DNA of 64,000 nt from Hyphomonadaceae bacterium. GTDB lineage: Bacteria; Pseudomonadota; Alphaproteobacteria; Caulobacterales; Hyphomonadaceae. Position 1 is the first letter of the stretch. Every line of letters starts with the position of its first letter. Under the pieces are notes generated by a model. That model worked only from the letters and a program-made list of their open reading frames with translations, searched no databases and was not told where the DNA came from. The stretch spans positions 62,001-126,000 of the forward strand of contig JALHLR010000005.1 in the NCBI GenBank assembly GCA_022844475.1. The letters are read 5' to 3'. Shown here one piece after another: positions 51,580-60,779 of this stretch. The position numbers were made by a program, and so were the translations under genes.

Positions 51580-52281
51580 CTACATCGCACGCTTGATCGT
51601 GAAGATGACACGGTCGTCATAGATCGCGGCGTTGTCGACGTCGGTGCCGACATAGCGGAGGTCGAAGCCGAGACCCATGGCGGAGTAGGTGCCGCCAGCG
51701 TTCCAGGTCGTGTAGTCGTCTTCGCCGGCGAAGAAGCCGGTGGCATCGACCGTCTGCATGCCGACAGCGCCGGAGAAGGTGAGTTCCGGGCTGGCGACGA
51801 ATGCGCCGTTCACTTCTGCATAGACACCGTCGCCCGACTCACCGGTGAATTCCGGCGACCAGTAGACCGCGCCGCCCAGCGTGATCTGGTCGGACAGGGC
51901 GATCGAGGGCTTCACATAGCCTTCGTAGTAGTCGAGTTCGGCGGTATCATCCGAGGCGCTCGGATAGAGGTAGCCGATCACGCCGACATCCATGGCGACC
52001 GGGCCGAGGGCGAACTTGAAGCCGCCGTAGACATCGAGTTCGAGGTTTGCGCCGCCGGTGCCGAAATTGATGTTCGAGGCCCAGGCGCCGACGTACGCGC
52101 CCGAATCGCCGAAGGTGGCGTCGAAACCGCCCTGAACGGCGGGGCTCTGGTCCGTCTGGGAGACGCCGCGGAAGGCGTAGTCGGTCGTCAGGGCGACGTT
52201 GCCCGTGACGGTGACTTCCTGGGCGAAGGCGGGAGCGGTCGAGGCAGCGGCCAGGACGCTAAAGATCAGGAGGTTGCGCAT
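51580..52281 (-). CDS. TorF-family putative porin
   Basis: The protein has 233 residues from ATG 52281. The signal peptide is RNLLIFSVLAAASTAPAFAQ. The mature part matches the TorF/Gcw_chp pattern: VTGNVALTTDYAFRGVSQTD followed by alternating beta strands (YEGYVKPSIALSDQITLGGA, VYAEVNGAFVASPELTFSGA), ending IFTIKRAM. It is an outer-membrane beta-barrel of unknown specificity. Confidence 0.9.
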   Translation of the reverse strand: MRNLLIFSVLAAASTAPAFAQEVTVTGNVALTTDYAFRGVSQTDQSPAVQGGFDATFGDSGAYVGAWASNINFGTGGANLELDVYGGFKFALGPVAMDVGVIGYLYPSASDDTAELDYYEGYVKPSIALSDQITLGGAVYWSPEFTGESGDGVYAEVNGAFVASPELTFSGAVGMQTVDATGFFAGEDDYTTWNAGGTYSAMGLGFDLRYVGTDVDNAAIYDDRVIFTIKRAM

Positions 52282-52623
52282 TATCAATACCCTTTTCCCC
52301 TCTTGTTGAACCGACCCGCAGACGCGGCTTTGCAAGTGCGGACGCGCCGGGGAGCGCCTCCGTCTCGCGGGCGACCATGACGATTTGGACGGACACACCA
52401 GAAGCGATTCGACCAATCCATGCGGCGGTGCAGCGTACCCGCACAATTTCATGACAACCCTTGGGTCACTCGCCCGATGATTGGGCGCCCGCGACGCTAA
52501 GCCTGGCTTGGTAAGCGACAGCTTAATGACGGTGCGCCGGGTGATTCACGGAAAATTCCGTCTGCGCGCCGACGAATCGGACCCGCCTATTGCCGAAAGT
52601 GTGCCGCGGGGCCATCAAGCCGC
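52282..52623. other. Divergent intergenic region between the porin and queF
   Basis: 342 bases without a supported gene. I looked for a preQ1 riboswitch before queF and did not find the short hairpin plus A-rich tail expected of class I. Promoters for both genes must lie here, but no well-spaced pair stands out. Confidence 0.4.
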
Positions 52624-53091
52624 ATGAATTCACCTTCAAATCCCTCCGGGCTGACACAGCTCGGCGCGCTGGCGCCGTTGCCGGCATCACCTGACCAGGC
52701 GGTTCTTGAACGGGTCCCCAATCCGCATCCCGGAACACTGTATCTCTCGCGCTTCACTGCGCCGGAATTCACCTCACTATGCCCCGTGACAGGCCAGCCG
52801 GACTTTGCCCACCTCGTGATCGACTACGCGCCGGCCGAATGGATTGTGGAGAGCAAGAGCCTGAAGCTCTATTTCACGTCGTTCCGCAATCACGGTGCCT
52901 TTCACGAGGACTGCACGGTTGCGATCGGCAAGAGGCTGGTTGACCTGCTCGCGCCGGCCTGGCTGCGAATCGCCGGCTACTGGTATCCGCGCGGGGGTAT
53001 TCCGATCGACGTGTTCTGGCAGACGGGGGTCGCACCGGCGGGACTATGGGTTCCGGAAACGGGCGTGCAGGGGTATCGTGGACGCGGGTGA
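52624..53091 (+). CDS. queF: QueF: NADPH-dependent 7-cyano-7-deazaguanine reductase
   Basis: The 155-residue, short (type I) QueF converts preQ0 to preQ1 in queuosine synthesis. The catalytic cysteine is in [20 protein letters not shown], and the substrate motif is [20 protein letters not shown]. An N-terminal extension of about 30 residues precedes the fold. The VUT transporter elsewhere in the window may supply precursor. Confidence 0.96.
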   Translation: MNSPSNPSGLTQLGALAPLPASPDQAVLERVPNPHPGTLYLSRFTAPEFTSLCPVTGQPDFAHLVIDYAPAEWIVESKSLKLYFTSFRNHGAFHEDCTVAIGKRLVDLLAPAWLRIAGYWYPRGGIPIDVFWQTGVAPAGLWVPETGVQGYRGRG

Positions 53092-53751
53092 GCGTTGCCC
53101 AGCTGCGACCCGCAGACATCACAAGACGCAGGCTCGCCTTGCGGCTGGCGGGATCCGCCTGTGGTCCTGTCGCTCCGGGTCGCCAAACGGAGTGGAGGGC
53201 CCGGGGACGCGGGGTGCGCCGCGTGTCCGACGTCTCAGCTTGTGGCGGAGCTACCGGCAGGAAGTGGTTCGCGGATCCCGCGTCCCCGGCAGTTCGTTGT
53301 GCGGCAGCCTGCGCACCGCTGTCTGCATGTCATCCGCCTGGCGCCGTTGAGGCTGCCGGCGTGCGGGCCGGCCTGTTCACGACCAGTCCCCGGAGAACGC
53401 ATCGTCTCGTTGGCTCGAGACGTTATTCACGCTCTGCCTGCATCCATACCGCGCCATTGAACGGTGATCGGCCGCCCGCCTGCGGAGTAGATGCAGGCAT
53501 TCCAAGACACATGTGGGCACGGCGGACGCACGTGTTCGGATCGAAGCCAGTACCGTGTGTCCAGAATCGGCCGGTTCTGGCGGGGTCTCTGTCAGCTGGG
53601 GAATTGGTTCGGTCCGCTTGACGCAGTCACCGGGATTCCCGGGTCGCGCTTTCGGCCTGCGCGGGAATGACTCACTGAATGCTGCGAGACGGAGCCGGGC
53701 GCTGGCATCCGGGGTAGGGATGTTTTAGGCGGGGGCGAGAGGAGACGCAGC
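53092..53751. other. 660-base region without a supported gene
   Basis: Open frames here are Arg/Pro/Cys-rich with no ribosome site or family match, so I treat the stretch as non-coding or decayed. Blocks such as GGCGGGATCCGCC and CGCGGATCCCGCG at 53140-53290 suggest rearranged repeats. A hairpin repeat closes it at about 53626-53685. Confidence 0.4.
53626..53685. repeat. Hairpin-forming intergenic repeat
   Basis: GGATTCCCGGGTCGCGC faces GGCCTGCGCGGGAATGAC across TTTC. The ends GATTCCCG and CGGGAATGAC are of the type found in short palindromic repeats dispersed in many proteobacterial genomes. Confidence 0.45.
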
Positions 53752-54513
53752 ATGCGCGGGACGATTGAGAGCATCTATCGGCATCCGGTGAAGGGCCTCA
53801 AGCCGGAGCACATGACGCAGGTGCAGCTCGCGGCGGGTGAGTATTTTCCCGGAGATCGTGACTACGCGATCGAGGTTGGGCCGTCGGGGTTTGATCCGGC
53901 GAACCCGAAGCACATTTCCAAGCAGCGTTTCACGGTGCTGGCGCGGTTTCCTTCGCTGGCGCGGATCAGGACGCGGCTGGATGATGCGACGGGGTCGTTT
54001 CATCTTGGCGATGCGTCTGGCTTCGGAGTCGAGGCGAAGCTTTCGACCGAAGAGGGGCGCGCGTCGATCGAGCGTTTTCTGCAGGCATTCCTCGGCGAAG
54101 AAGCTCCGGGCAAGTTGCGCGTGCTGGAAAGTCCGCGCGGCTATCGCTTCATGGATCATCCGCAGGGCTTCGTATCGGTGATGAATCTTGCGAGCTTTCG
54201 TGTTGTGGCGCAGGCCATCGGTGTGGACATCGATCCACTGCGCTTTCGCGCCAACATCTATGTCGACGGCTTGAAACCGTGGGCCGAGGATGAGTGGGTT
54301 GCAGGGCACTCACTGAGCGTCGGCGAGGCGACGCTTTCCATGTTCAAGCCGATCGTGCGCTGCGTGGCGACCCATGTAAACGTGGAGACGGGGACGCGCG
54401 ATATCGACATGGTGGGAATGCTGCGCGAGCATTTCGGGCGGGACACGCTGGGGACGTATTTTTCAGTGACAGGGAGTGGGCGTGTCTGTGTGGGGGATGG
54501 GGTAAGCGGTTGA
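53752..54513 (+). CDS. MOSC domain-containing protein
   Basis: The 253-residue protein has GAGGAG before its ATG. An N-terminal beta-barrel (MOSC_N: MRGTIESIYRHPVKGLKPEH) and a C-terminal MOSC sulfur-carrier-type domain (RFRANIYVDGLKPWAEDEW, then RCVATHVNVETGTRDIDM with the expected cysteine) are visible. MOSC proteins bind molybdenum cofactor or act in its sulfuration or in N-hydroxylated substrate reduction. Confidence 0.92.
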   Translation: MRGTIESIYRHPVKGLKPEHMTQVQLAAGEYFPGDRDYAIEVGPSGFDPANPKHISKQRFTVLARFPSLARIRTRLDDATGSFHLGDASGFGVEAKLSTEEGRASIERFLQAFLGEEAPGKLRVLESPRGYRFMDHPQGFVSVMNLASFRVVAQAIGVDIDPLRFRANIYVDGLKPWAEDEWVAGHSLSVGEATLSMFKPIVRCVATHVNVETGTRDIDMVGMLREHFGRDTLGTYFSVTGSGRVCVGDGVSG

Positions 54514-54519
54514 CCGCTC

Positions 54520-54732
54520 TCACCAATGCGGCGGAGGCGGCTCCTCGCCCGGCTCGGGGCCGATCGCCTGCTCGGCGTTGGCGAGGCGGTCGGAGAGGCG
54601 CTGGACGTCTCGCCTGAGGCGATCGATCTCCTTCCATTGCTCCGTAATCGTCGTGTTTAGGTCCTCGATCATGCGCTCGTGGTGGGCCGCGCGGATTTCG
54701 AGTTCGTCGATGCGGGATGGATCGTGGGTCAT
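54520..54732 (-). CDS. slyX: SlyX family protein
   Basis: The 70-residue coiled-coil protein has the SlyX layout: RIDELEIRAAHHERMIEDLN, then heptads through WKEIDRLRRDVQRLSDRLA and the characteristic end PPPPHW. Function is not established. It is divergent from prmC and convergent with the MOSC gene. Confidence 0.9.
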   Translation of the reverse strand: MTHDPSRIDELEIRAAHHERMIEDLNTTITEQWKEIDRLRRDVQRLSDRLANAEQAIGPEPGEEPPPPHW

Positions 54733-54779
54733 GGGCAGGTCTTTATGACAGCGGCAGCGCTCATGCTACATGCGCGGCC

Positions 54780-55640
54780 ATGAGCGTACACTGCGACTGG
54801 CGGGAGATCATGCGGGAGGCGGGGCTGCGGCTTGGCGCGGCCGGGGTCGAGAATCCGATGCGTGATGCGCGGCTGCTGCTGGCGCATGTGCTGGGCATCG
54901 ATCCCGTCGATGTGATCATGCGCGAAACGGATCAAGTCGATGCGGCCGGGCTCACCGCGTTCGAGGTCGCGGTACAGCGGCGGCTGAAGCACGAACCGGT
55001 GTCACGCATTCGCGGTTGGCGGGAGTTCTACGGGCGGCGGTTCATCGTGACGCCGAACGTGCTGGATCCACGGCCGGAGACCGAGTTGCTGGTCGAGCAG
55101 GGGATTGCGCGGCTGCCCCAGGGCGGGCGCGTGCTCGACCTGGGCGTGGGGTCGGGATGCATCGTGATGTCCGTGCTGGCAGAGCGGCCTGACGTGGTGG
55201 GCGAGGGCATCGATATCTCGGCGGCGGCACTGGCGGTGGCGGCGCGGAATGCGGAGGCCCTGGGAGTCGAGGCGCGGGTGGCGTTGGTGCAAGGAGGCTG
55301 GGAGAGTGCGCCGGCGGAGACAGTCGATCTCGTTCTGTCCAACCCGCCTTACATTCCGGCCGACGAGATGGGCGCGCTCTCGCGTGACGTGATCGACCAT
55401 GATCCCCACCTCGCGCTCACGCCGGGACGGGACGGACTGGCGGCCTATCGCGCCATCATCGCGTTTCACGCAGGGAGGGTGCGGCCCGGCGGCTGGATCG
55501 GCGTCGAGTGCGGGGCCGGGCAGGCCGACGATGTCTGCGCGCTCATGGCAGAAGCCGGGCTGGTGGAGCTGGCGGCGCACGCGGATCTGGCTGGCATACC
55601 GCGCGCTGCTTTCGGTCGCAGGCCACAAAAGGCACCGTAA
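54780..55640 (+). CDS. prmC: PrmC: peptide chain release factor N5-glutamine methyltransferase
   Basis: The protein has 286 residues from ATG 54780. A helical N-domain (about 1-80) is followed by the SAM fold with VLDLGVGSGCIVMSVLAERP, GEGIDISAAALAVAARNAEA and the glutamine-binding NPPY motif in VDLVLSNPPYIPADEMG. It methylates the GGQ glutamine of RF1/RF2. The DUF4167 gene that follows is its usual alphaproteobacterial neighbour. Confidence 0.95.
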   Translation: MSVHCDWREIMREAGLRLGAAGVENPMRDARLLLAHVLGIDPVDVIMRETDQVDAAGLTAFEVAVQRRLKHEPVSRIRGWREFYGRRFIVTPNVLDPRPETELLVEQGIARLPQGGRVLDLGVGSGCIVMSVLAERPDVVGEGIDISAAALAVAARNAEALGVEARVALVQGGWESAPAETVDLVLSNPPYIPADEMGALSRDVIDHDPHLALTPGRDGLAAYRAIIAFHAGRVRPGGWIGVECGAGQADDVCALMAEAGLVELAAHADLAGIPRAAFGRRPQKAP

Positions 55641-55820
55641 ACCATGGTTTGGGCCGCCTTGTGTATCCACAGGAAAGCGCTTGGCGGCGGCCTTCAAACA
55701 GGCTAGCGTTGTCAGTGACGGACTGCGGGCGATTTACAGCCAAGCGTCTGGTTGGTCAGCAAGATTGCGGCCTAACTCCCGTCCGATTGGGGCGAGTACT
55801 CTGAAGATCAGGAAGGTTTC

Positions 55821-56612
55821 ATGAAGCGTCAGCGTGGGCGCGGGCGAAAGCCCGGCGGTGGCGGGGGCGGCGGTGGCGGTGGTGGCAACAACCACAACCA
55901 TGGCAACCGCTCGCTCGAGAGCAATGGCCCGGACGTCAAGATCCGTGGAACAGCGGCGCAGATCTACGAGAAGTATGCGCAGTTCGCACGCGACGCCCAG
56001 TCGGGCGGCGACCGGGTCAAGTACGAAACATATCTCCAGCATGCGGAGCACTACTACCGCGTGATGGCCGCGACGATGCCGCGCGAGCGTCTTCTGCAGC
56101 AGCAGAATGGCGAGGGCGGCTTCCAGCAGGGCCAGCCGATGGGCGAGGCCGGTCAGCAGCAGCCGAACGAGTACGGCGTGCAGGGCGGCGGCATGCAGGG
56201 CCACTCACACGGCGGCATGCAGGGCGGCGGCGAGCAGTCGTCGGATTCGATGCGGTCGATGGACAACCAGTCGGTCGACGGCGACGACGGCGACGACGAT
56301 GGCGAGGGTGAAACCACGGGGGTTCAGCCGTCGGGCCAGTCGACTGTCAGTCATTCTTCTGGCAGCCAGGCGTCTGGGGCCCGGTCGTCCGGCGATGGCG
56401 AGGATGCCGAGGGTTCCGGCGATGACGGCGATCGTCAGGGCCAGGGCGATGCAGACGGCAGCGGTCGCAATCGCCGCCGCCGTGGACGCAGGCGCAATCA
56501 GGATGGCGATCGTCCGAATGCGGCAGCTGGCGGCAATACCGGCGGCGATACTGAAGCCCGCTCGGCGCTCGACAGCCTGGCGCGCAAGCAGGGCGCGCTT
56601 GCGGGCGGCTGA
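55821..56612 (+). CDS. DUF4167 domain-containing protein
   Basis: The 263-residue protein opens with a basic, Gly-rich tract (RGRGRKPGGGGGGGGGG). The short conserved DUF4167 segment follows (DVKIRGTAAQIYEKYAQFAR, then GDRVKYETYLQHAEHYYRVM). The last 150 residues are low complexity, rich in Gly, Gln, Ser and Asp, with an Arg-rich patch (GRNRRRRGRRRNQDGD). The composition suggests RNA or DNA contact; function is unknown. It follows prmC. Confidence 0.9.
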   Translation: MKRQRGRGRKPGGGGGGGGGGGNNHNHGNRSLESNGPDVKIRGTAAQIYEKYAQFARDAQSGGDRVKYETYLQHAEHYYRVMAATMPRERLLQQQNGEGGFQQGQPMGEAGQQQPNEYGVQGGGMQGHSHGGMQGGGEQSSDSMRSMDNQSVDGDDGDDDGEGETTGVQPSGQSTVSHSSGSQASGARSSGDGEDAEGSGDDGDRQGQGDADGSGRNRRRRGRRRNQDGDRPNAAAGGNTGGDTEARSALDSLARKQGALAGG

Positions 56613-56635
56613 TAGGCCTTCGGCAAAGAATTGAG

Positions 56636-56673
56636 GACGGGCCGCACTCGATCAGTGCGGCCCGTCTTGTTTC
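56636..56673 (+). terminator. Intrinsic terminator after the DUF4167 gene
   Basis: GACGGGCCGCACT pairs over 13 bases with AGTGCGGCCCGTC around CGATC, followed by TTGTTTC. Confidence 0.88.
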
Positions 56674-56741
56674 GGGGCTGTGGCAGGCGATTGACCGGCC
56701 ATCCGACTGCCGCAAGATAACCGGCAGGGCGGGAGGGCTTC

Positions 56742-57266
56742 ATGTTGAAGCGCGCATTTCTGGCGGCGGCGGTTGCTGCGACGAGCGCCGCGGCGGTCGC
56801 GCAGACGACAACCGCGGGCAAACCGGACATCGAGAAGATGTTCGGCAAGCGCGGCGAAACTCCCGGGTTCTACGCCTGGCCCGACTGCGCGGCGCCCGTG
56901 GCGACGGTCGATGGCTTTGTCGAGGGACAGGGTCGTCCGCCGAAGTACAAGATCTGGCTTCACCAGAAGCCGCCGGGACAGCCGAAATGGTATGGCGATT
57001 ACGTTCCCGAGGGGGAGTTCAGGGTCTATGGCGAGGGCGGGGACATGATCCGGCTGTTCTCGGTCCTGTCGCTCAAGACGTTTTTGGCGAAGGCTTCCGA
57101 CGTGGCCGATGGCGTGCCGCAGCGGCTGACTGTGCAGCGGATTGCCACGCTCATGATGGCCGAAGAGATCCCGGTGAAGTCGCCGCCCGGCAGCGTCATG
57201 ACGTTCGCACGCTGCGCTGGTTCAGAGCAGAAGCTGCTTGCTGAGGCGCGGCGCAAGTCGCTCTGA
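56742..57266 (+). CDS. Secreted hypothetical protein
   Basis: The 174-residue protein has GGGAGGG before its ATG and a signal peptide ending AAAVAQ. The mature part has two cysteines far apart (WPDCAAPVATVDGF and FARCAGSEQKLL) that could pair, and WLHQKPPGQPKWYGDYVPEG. I recognise no family. Confidence 0.75.
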   Translation: MLKRAFLAAAVAATSAAAVAQTTTAGKPDIEKMFGKRGETPGFYAWPDCAAPVATVDGFVEGQGRPPKYKIWLHQKPPGQPKWYGDYVPEGEFRVYGEGGDMIRLFSVLSLKTFLAKASDVADGVPQRLTVQRIATLMMAEEIPVKSPPGSVMTFARCAGSEQKLLAEARRKSL

Positions 57267-57275
57267 GGCGCCGCC

Positions 57276-57641
57276 TCAGCCCATCGTGAAGACGCAGAGC
57301 TTGTTGCCGTCGAGGTCGCGGAAATAGGCGCCGTAAAAGCCGCCGCCGCGGTCGCCCGGCGCGCCTTCATCCGTGCCGCCGAGCGTCAGCGCCCTGGCGT
57401 GAAGTTCGTTCACCTTGTCGCGGTTGGGGCAGCGCAGGGCGATCATGTTGCCATTGCCGCAGTGCTGCGCATCGCCGTTGAAGGGCTTGGTGATGCCGAA
57501 CAGCGGGCCCTGGGCGAAGCCGTAGAGCTGGCCGTGCGATAGCTCCATGACGCGCTTGCCGCCAAGGTCTGCGAGCAAGGCGTCGTAGAAGGCCAGCGCC
57601 TTTTCGACGTCAGCCACGCCGATGGTTGTGTAGCCGATCAT
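57276..57641 (-). CDS. VOC family protein (tandem copy 1)
   Basis: The 121-residue glyoxalase-fold protein opens MIGYTTIGVADVEKALAFYD and ends GGFYGAYFRDLDGNKLCVFT. AAGGA precedes the ATG. It resembles the next gene along most of its length, indicating duplication. Such proteins bind a divalent metal; the substrate is unknown. Confidence 0.88.
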   Translation of the reverse strand: MIGYTTIGVADVEKALAFYDALLADLGGKRVMELSHGQLYGFAQGPLFGITKPFNGDAQHCGNGNMIALRCPNRDKVNELHARALTLGGTDEGAPGDRGGGFYGAYFRDLDGNKLCVFTMG

Positions 57642-57713
57642 GGACCGTCCTTCCCTGCGAATGCGGGGAAGGAATCATGCCGGCGGCGGGATCGCAAGAT
57701 CACTTTCCCGAAC

Positions 57714-58085
57714 CTACATGCCTGGCGCGAAGAAAGCGCAGAGCTTGTTGCCGTCGGGGTCGCGGAAATAGCCGGCGTAGAACGTGTCGCCGCGCGCGCC
57801 GGCGGGGCCTTCACACTTGGCGCCGTTGGCGATGGCGGCGTCGTACACCTCGTGGACCTTTTCCTTCGACGGCATCTGCAGCGCGATCATCGTGCCGTTG
57901 CCGAACGTGGCGGGTTCCTTGTTGAAGGGCTGGCCCACGGCGAGCATCGCACCCTGGCCGTTGCTGTAGGCCGTACTGACGCCGAAATCCATCGCGCGCT
58001 TAGCCCCGATCGGCGCCAGCACCTTGTCGTAGAAATCGAGCGCCCGCTCGTAGTTGTTGGCGCCTAGCATCACATAGCCGATCAT
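57714..58085 (-). CDS. VOC family protein (tandem copy 2)
   Basis: The 123-residue paralogue of the neighbouring VOC gene opens MIGYVMLGANNYERALDFYD and ends GDTFYAGYFRDPDGNKLCAF; both share GNGTMIAL/GNGNMIAL in the middle. GGAGG lies upstream of the ATG. A longer frame upstream to 58508 is not coding. Confidence 0.88.
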   Translation of the reverse strand: MIGYVMLGANNYERALDFYDKVLAPIGAKRAMDFGVSTAYSNGQGAMLAVGQPFNKEPATFGNGTMIALQMPSKEKVHEVYDAAIANGAKCEGPAGARGDTFYAGYFRDPDGNKLCAFFAPGM

Positions 58086-58257
58086 TGCGTGTCCTCCATC
58101 CGCTTGTTGCGGGCGGATTTGCGCTTCGTGTGTGTCGGGCGCAAGACGCCGCAGGTGCGATGCTGACAGCACGCTGGCGGCAGGCCGCGACGGCAATTCG
58201 TGCGATCGTATCCGCGCTGAGGTGTCTTTCGCGATGGGAAGCTGCGGCGCCGGGCGC

Positions 58258-58290
58258 AAAAAACCCCGCCCCTTGCGGGGCGGGGTTTTC
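58258..58290 (-). terminator. Intrinsic terminator of the DHS-like gene
   Basis: AAAACCCCGCCCC and GGGGCGGGGTTTT pair over 13 bases around TTGC. On the minus strand TTTTTTG follows, 20 bases past the stop of the deoxyhypusine-synthase-like gene. Confidence 0.9.
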
Positions 58291-58311
58291 GCCTGTGGCT
58301 TGGCGGACAGA

Positions 58312-59400
58312 CTAGGCGAACAGCTTCGCCCATTTCGGCTTCTTCCGGGTCTTCCAGGCGCCCCGGTGGTAGGCGTCGGAGCCGATGAGGGGCACGACGG
58401 TGGTGGCTTCAGCGAAGACCATCTGTTCGTGCGTGGTCGAGACCTTGCCCCACGAGGCGGCTTCCTTGAGCGTGGACGACGAGCAGGCGCCGTCGCGCAC
58501 GTCTGCAACGGTGATCTGCACGGCGTATTTGTGGACCTCGGCGTCGATGCCGAGGATCTCGGCGCAGACGACGGTGTCCTGCGCGAAGTTCTTCGGAACG
58601 CCGCCGCCGACCATGAAGAGGCCGGTGGTGCCGGCCGCGATCTTGATGTCGGTCAGTTCGCGGAAGTCCGCGACCGCGTCGATCATCAGGTAGGGCTTCT
58701 TCGCCTTGGCGCGTTCCTTCTGGTGTTTCACCAGACCGAAGCCGGCCGAGCTATCGACGAAGGCCGGGCAGAAGATCGGCACGCCTTCCTCGTAGCAGGT
58801 CTGGATCAGCGAGCCTTTTTTCTTGGCGTTGCCGGCGGCAAGCCATTTGCCCATTTCATGGATGAACTCGCGCGAAGAATATCCGCGCGGTTCGAGCGCG
58901 TTGGCGAGCTCGAGGATCGTGTGGTCGCACGCCTGGAGTTCCTCCTCGTCGATATAGGTGTCGTAGATCCGGTCGATGTAGTTTTCGCGCAGGACGTTGT
59001 CGTCCACTTCGCCAGCGGCCTGATAGTGCTTGAAGCCGAGGGCCTCGAAGAAATCCATGTCGACGATCGAGGCGCCGGTGGCGACGATCGCGTCGATCAT
59101 GCCGAATTTCACCATGTCACGGTAGACGTGCATGCAGCCGCCCGCCGAGGTGGAGCCGGCGAGGATGAGCCAGGTCGAGCAGCCTTTCTCGCGAAGGGCC
59201 ATGTCGAAGATGTCGGCGGCGCGGGCCGTGTCGCGCGACGAGAACGACATCTTGCGCATCGAGTCGATGATCGGGCGTGCGTCGAACGACGTCATGTCGA
59301 CGTGTTCGACCGTCTTGCCGAGCAGCTGGGCTTTCGTGTTGTTGCGCTTCTTCGCGACGGGCTTGACGGGCGCGGCCTTGGCGGCGGGTTTCGTGGCCAT
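58312..59400 (-). CDS. Deoxyhypusine synthase-like protein (probable polyamine aminobutyltransferase)
   Basis: The 362-residue protein has a basic Ala/Lys/Pro start of about 20 residues, then the DHS fold: LILAGSTSAGGCMHVYRDMV, the acidic substrate region (DAIVATGASIVDMDFFEALG), FVDSSAGFGLVKHQ, FMVGGGVPKN and the motif EAASWGKVS, which holds the lysine used for the enzyme intermediate in eukaryotic DHS. Bacteria lack eIF5A, so the acceptor is more likely a diamine (homospermidine-type synthesis). The decarboxylase gene upstream on the same strand supports a polyamine role. Confidence 0.88.
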   Translation of the reverse strand: MATKPAAKAAPVKPVAKKRNNTKAQLLGKTVEHVDMTSFDARPIIDSMRKMSFSSRDTARAADIFDMALREKGCSTWLILAGSTSAGGCMHVYRDMVKFGMIDAIVATGASIVDMDFFEALGFKHYQAAGEVDDNVLRENYIDRIYDTYIDEEELQACDHTILELANALEPRGYSSREFIHEMGKWLAAGNAKKKGSLIQTCYEEGVPIFCPAFVDSSAGFGLVKHQKERAKAKKPYLMIDAVADFRELTDIKIAAGTTGLFMVGGGVPKNFAQDTVVCAEILGIDAEVHKYAVQITVADVRDGACSSSTLKEAASWGKVSTTHEQMVFAEATTVVPLIGSDAYHRGAWKTRKKPKWAKLFA

Positions 59401-59561
59401 GGGGGCATGACTCCAGAGGAGAGGACGTCAGAAGGGCGACGGCCAGCCTTGGGTCCCGGTTCCGGGATTGGGCGGGGATATAGCAGTGTGCGGACGGATT
59501 TAAACTGGAAAGCGCGGGCCGGGGTTCATTCGGCCCGCGCTTCCATTTTGTAACAGTTTGA

Positions 59562-60779
59562 CTACCGCACGACCTTCAGGCGGCGCGGGGCCTTGCGGCT
59601 GGCGCGGCGAGCGGGTTTCTCGACGACGAGCGGGCCGTACATCGAGGTCCAGGGCAGGTCGCGGACACCGACGGTTTCGGTTTCGCCAAAGCCGTTGAAC
59701 CGCGTCTGCATGGCAACGCCATAGGCGCCGAGCATGCCGATCTCGATGTAGTCGCCTTCGCGGATATCGGCAGGGAGGACAAAAGGTCCCTCCATCGTAT
59801 CCACCGAGTCGCAGGTCGGGCCGTAGAGCTTGAAGCCCTGAAGCTCGCCCTCGAAGTCGCCATCCGGCCGGTGGGCCTTCACGGGGAAGGGCCACTTGCT
59901 GTGCGCCGCATCGAACAGGTTGCCGTACGAGCCATCGTTGATGTGCAGCGCGCCGTTCTTCACCAGCTCGACGCGGGCGAGGATGGAGCTCGACTCGGCG
60001 ACAAGCGCGCGGCCGGGTTCGCACCACAGCTGGGCGTTCATCGCGACCGGCATTTCCTCGAACGCCTCCTTGATGACCTTGACGTAGAGCTCAAGGTCCG
60101 GGGGCGTCATGCCCGGGTAGGCCGACGGGAAGCCGCCGCCCACATCGACAACGTCGAGAATGACGCCAGCTTCGCGAATGATCTGCGAGGCCAGCTCAAT
60201 CGCGTCGCGATAGGCCGAGGGGTTCATGCATTGCGAACCGACGTGGAAGGAGACGCCGAGATTGTCCGCAAAGCCGCGCGCCTTGCGCAGCAGGGCGGGA
60301 GCATTCTCCTCCGAGACGCCGAACTTGTTCGACAGGGCGTACATCGCATCCGCGTTGTTAACGGCGAGACGGACGACCAGCGTGAGATCATCGGCGCGCT
60401 GTGTGGCGGCGACGATCTTTTCCAGCTCGGCTTCGCAATCCAGCGAGAAGACGCGGACGCCATGCTCGAAATAGGCCCGCTCGATCGCCTTGCGCGATTT
60501 CACGGGATGCATGAACGCCATCTTCGCATCCGGGTAGCGGGAGGCGACGAGCTTGATCTCTTCTTCGGACGCAACGTCGAACCACCGGAGGCCCGTCGCA
60601 TACATCGCGTCGAGCGCCCACGGCGAAGGGTTCGCCTTTACCGCGTAAAGAACTTCGCCCGGAAAGTTATCCCTGAACCAAGTAGCCGCTATCGACACCC
60701 GCTCCGGCCGCACGCATGCGACTGGCAGCTCTGGGAGTCTTTCCCGGACCAGGTCCAGGGGCGTATGAAACGTGAGCAA
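59562..60779 (-). CDS. Ornithine/lysine-type decarboxylase (PLP fold III)
   Basis: The protein has about 405 residues from TTG 60779 (AGGGGTG upstream). An in-frame ATG at 60875 would add 32 residues unlike the family. The alanine-racemase-fold motifs are present: PLP lysine in VLYAVKANPSPWALDA, HVGSQCMNPSAYRDAIE, DVGGGFPSAYPGM, CEPGRALVAESSSILAR and the cysteine loop KLYGPTCDSVDTMEGPF. It decarboxylates ornithine (or lysine) to a diamine. It is followed by the DHS-like gene; a well-formed promoter and a leader of about 180 bases lie upstream. Confidence 0.92.
   Translation of the reverse strand: MLTFHTPLDLVRERLPELPVACVRPERVSIAATWFRDNFPGEVLYAVKANPSPWALDAMYATGLRWFDVASEEEIKLVASRYPDAKMAFMHPVKSRKAIERAYFEHGVRVFSLDCEAELEKIVAATQRADDLTLVVRLAVNNADAMYALSNKFGVSEENAPALLRKARGFADNLGVSFHVGSQCMNPSAYRDAIELASQIIREAGVILDVVDVGGGFPSAYPGMTPPDLELYVKVIKEAFEEMPVAMNAQLWCEPGRALVAESSSILARVELVKNGALHINDGSYGNLFDAAHSKWPFPVKAHRPDGDFEGELQGFKLYGPTCDSVDTMEGPFVLPADIREGDYIEIGMLGAYGVAMQTRFNGFGETETVGVRDLPWTSMYGPLVVEKPARRASRKAPRRLKVVR

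Noticed and set aside
52500-52623. preQ1 riboswitch before queF
   Set aside because: No compact hairpin followed by the A-rich tail of class I was seen, and no clear class II or III layout.
53046-53621. 191-codon ORF after queF
   Set aside because: Overlaps the queF end, is Arg/Ala/Pro-rich, and has no ribosome site or domain.
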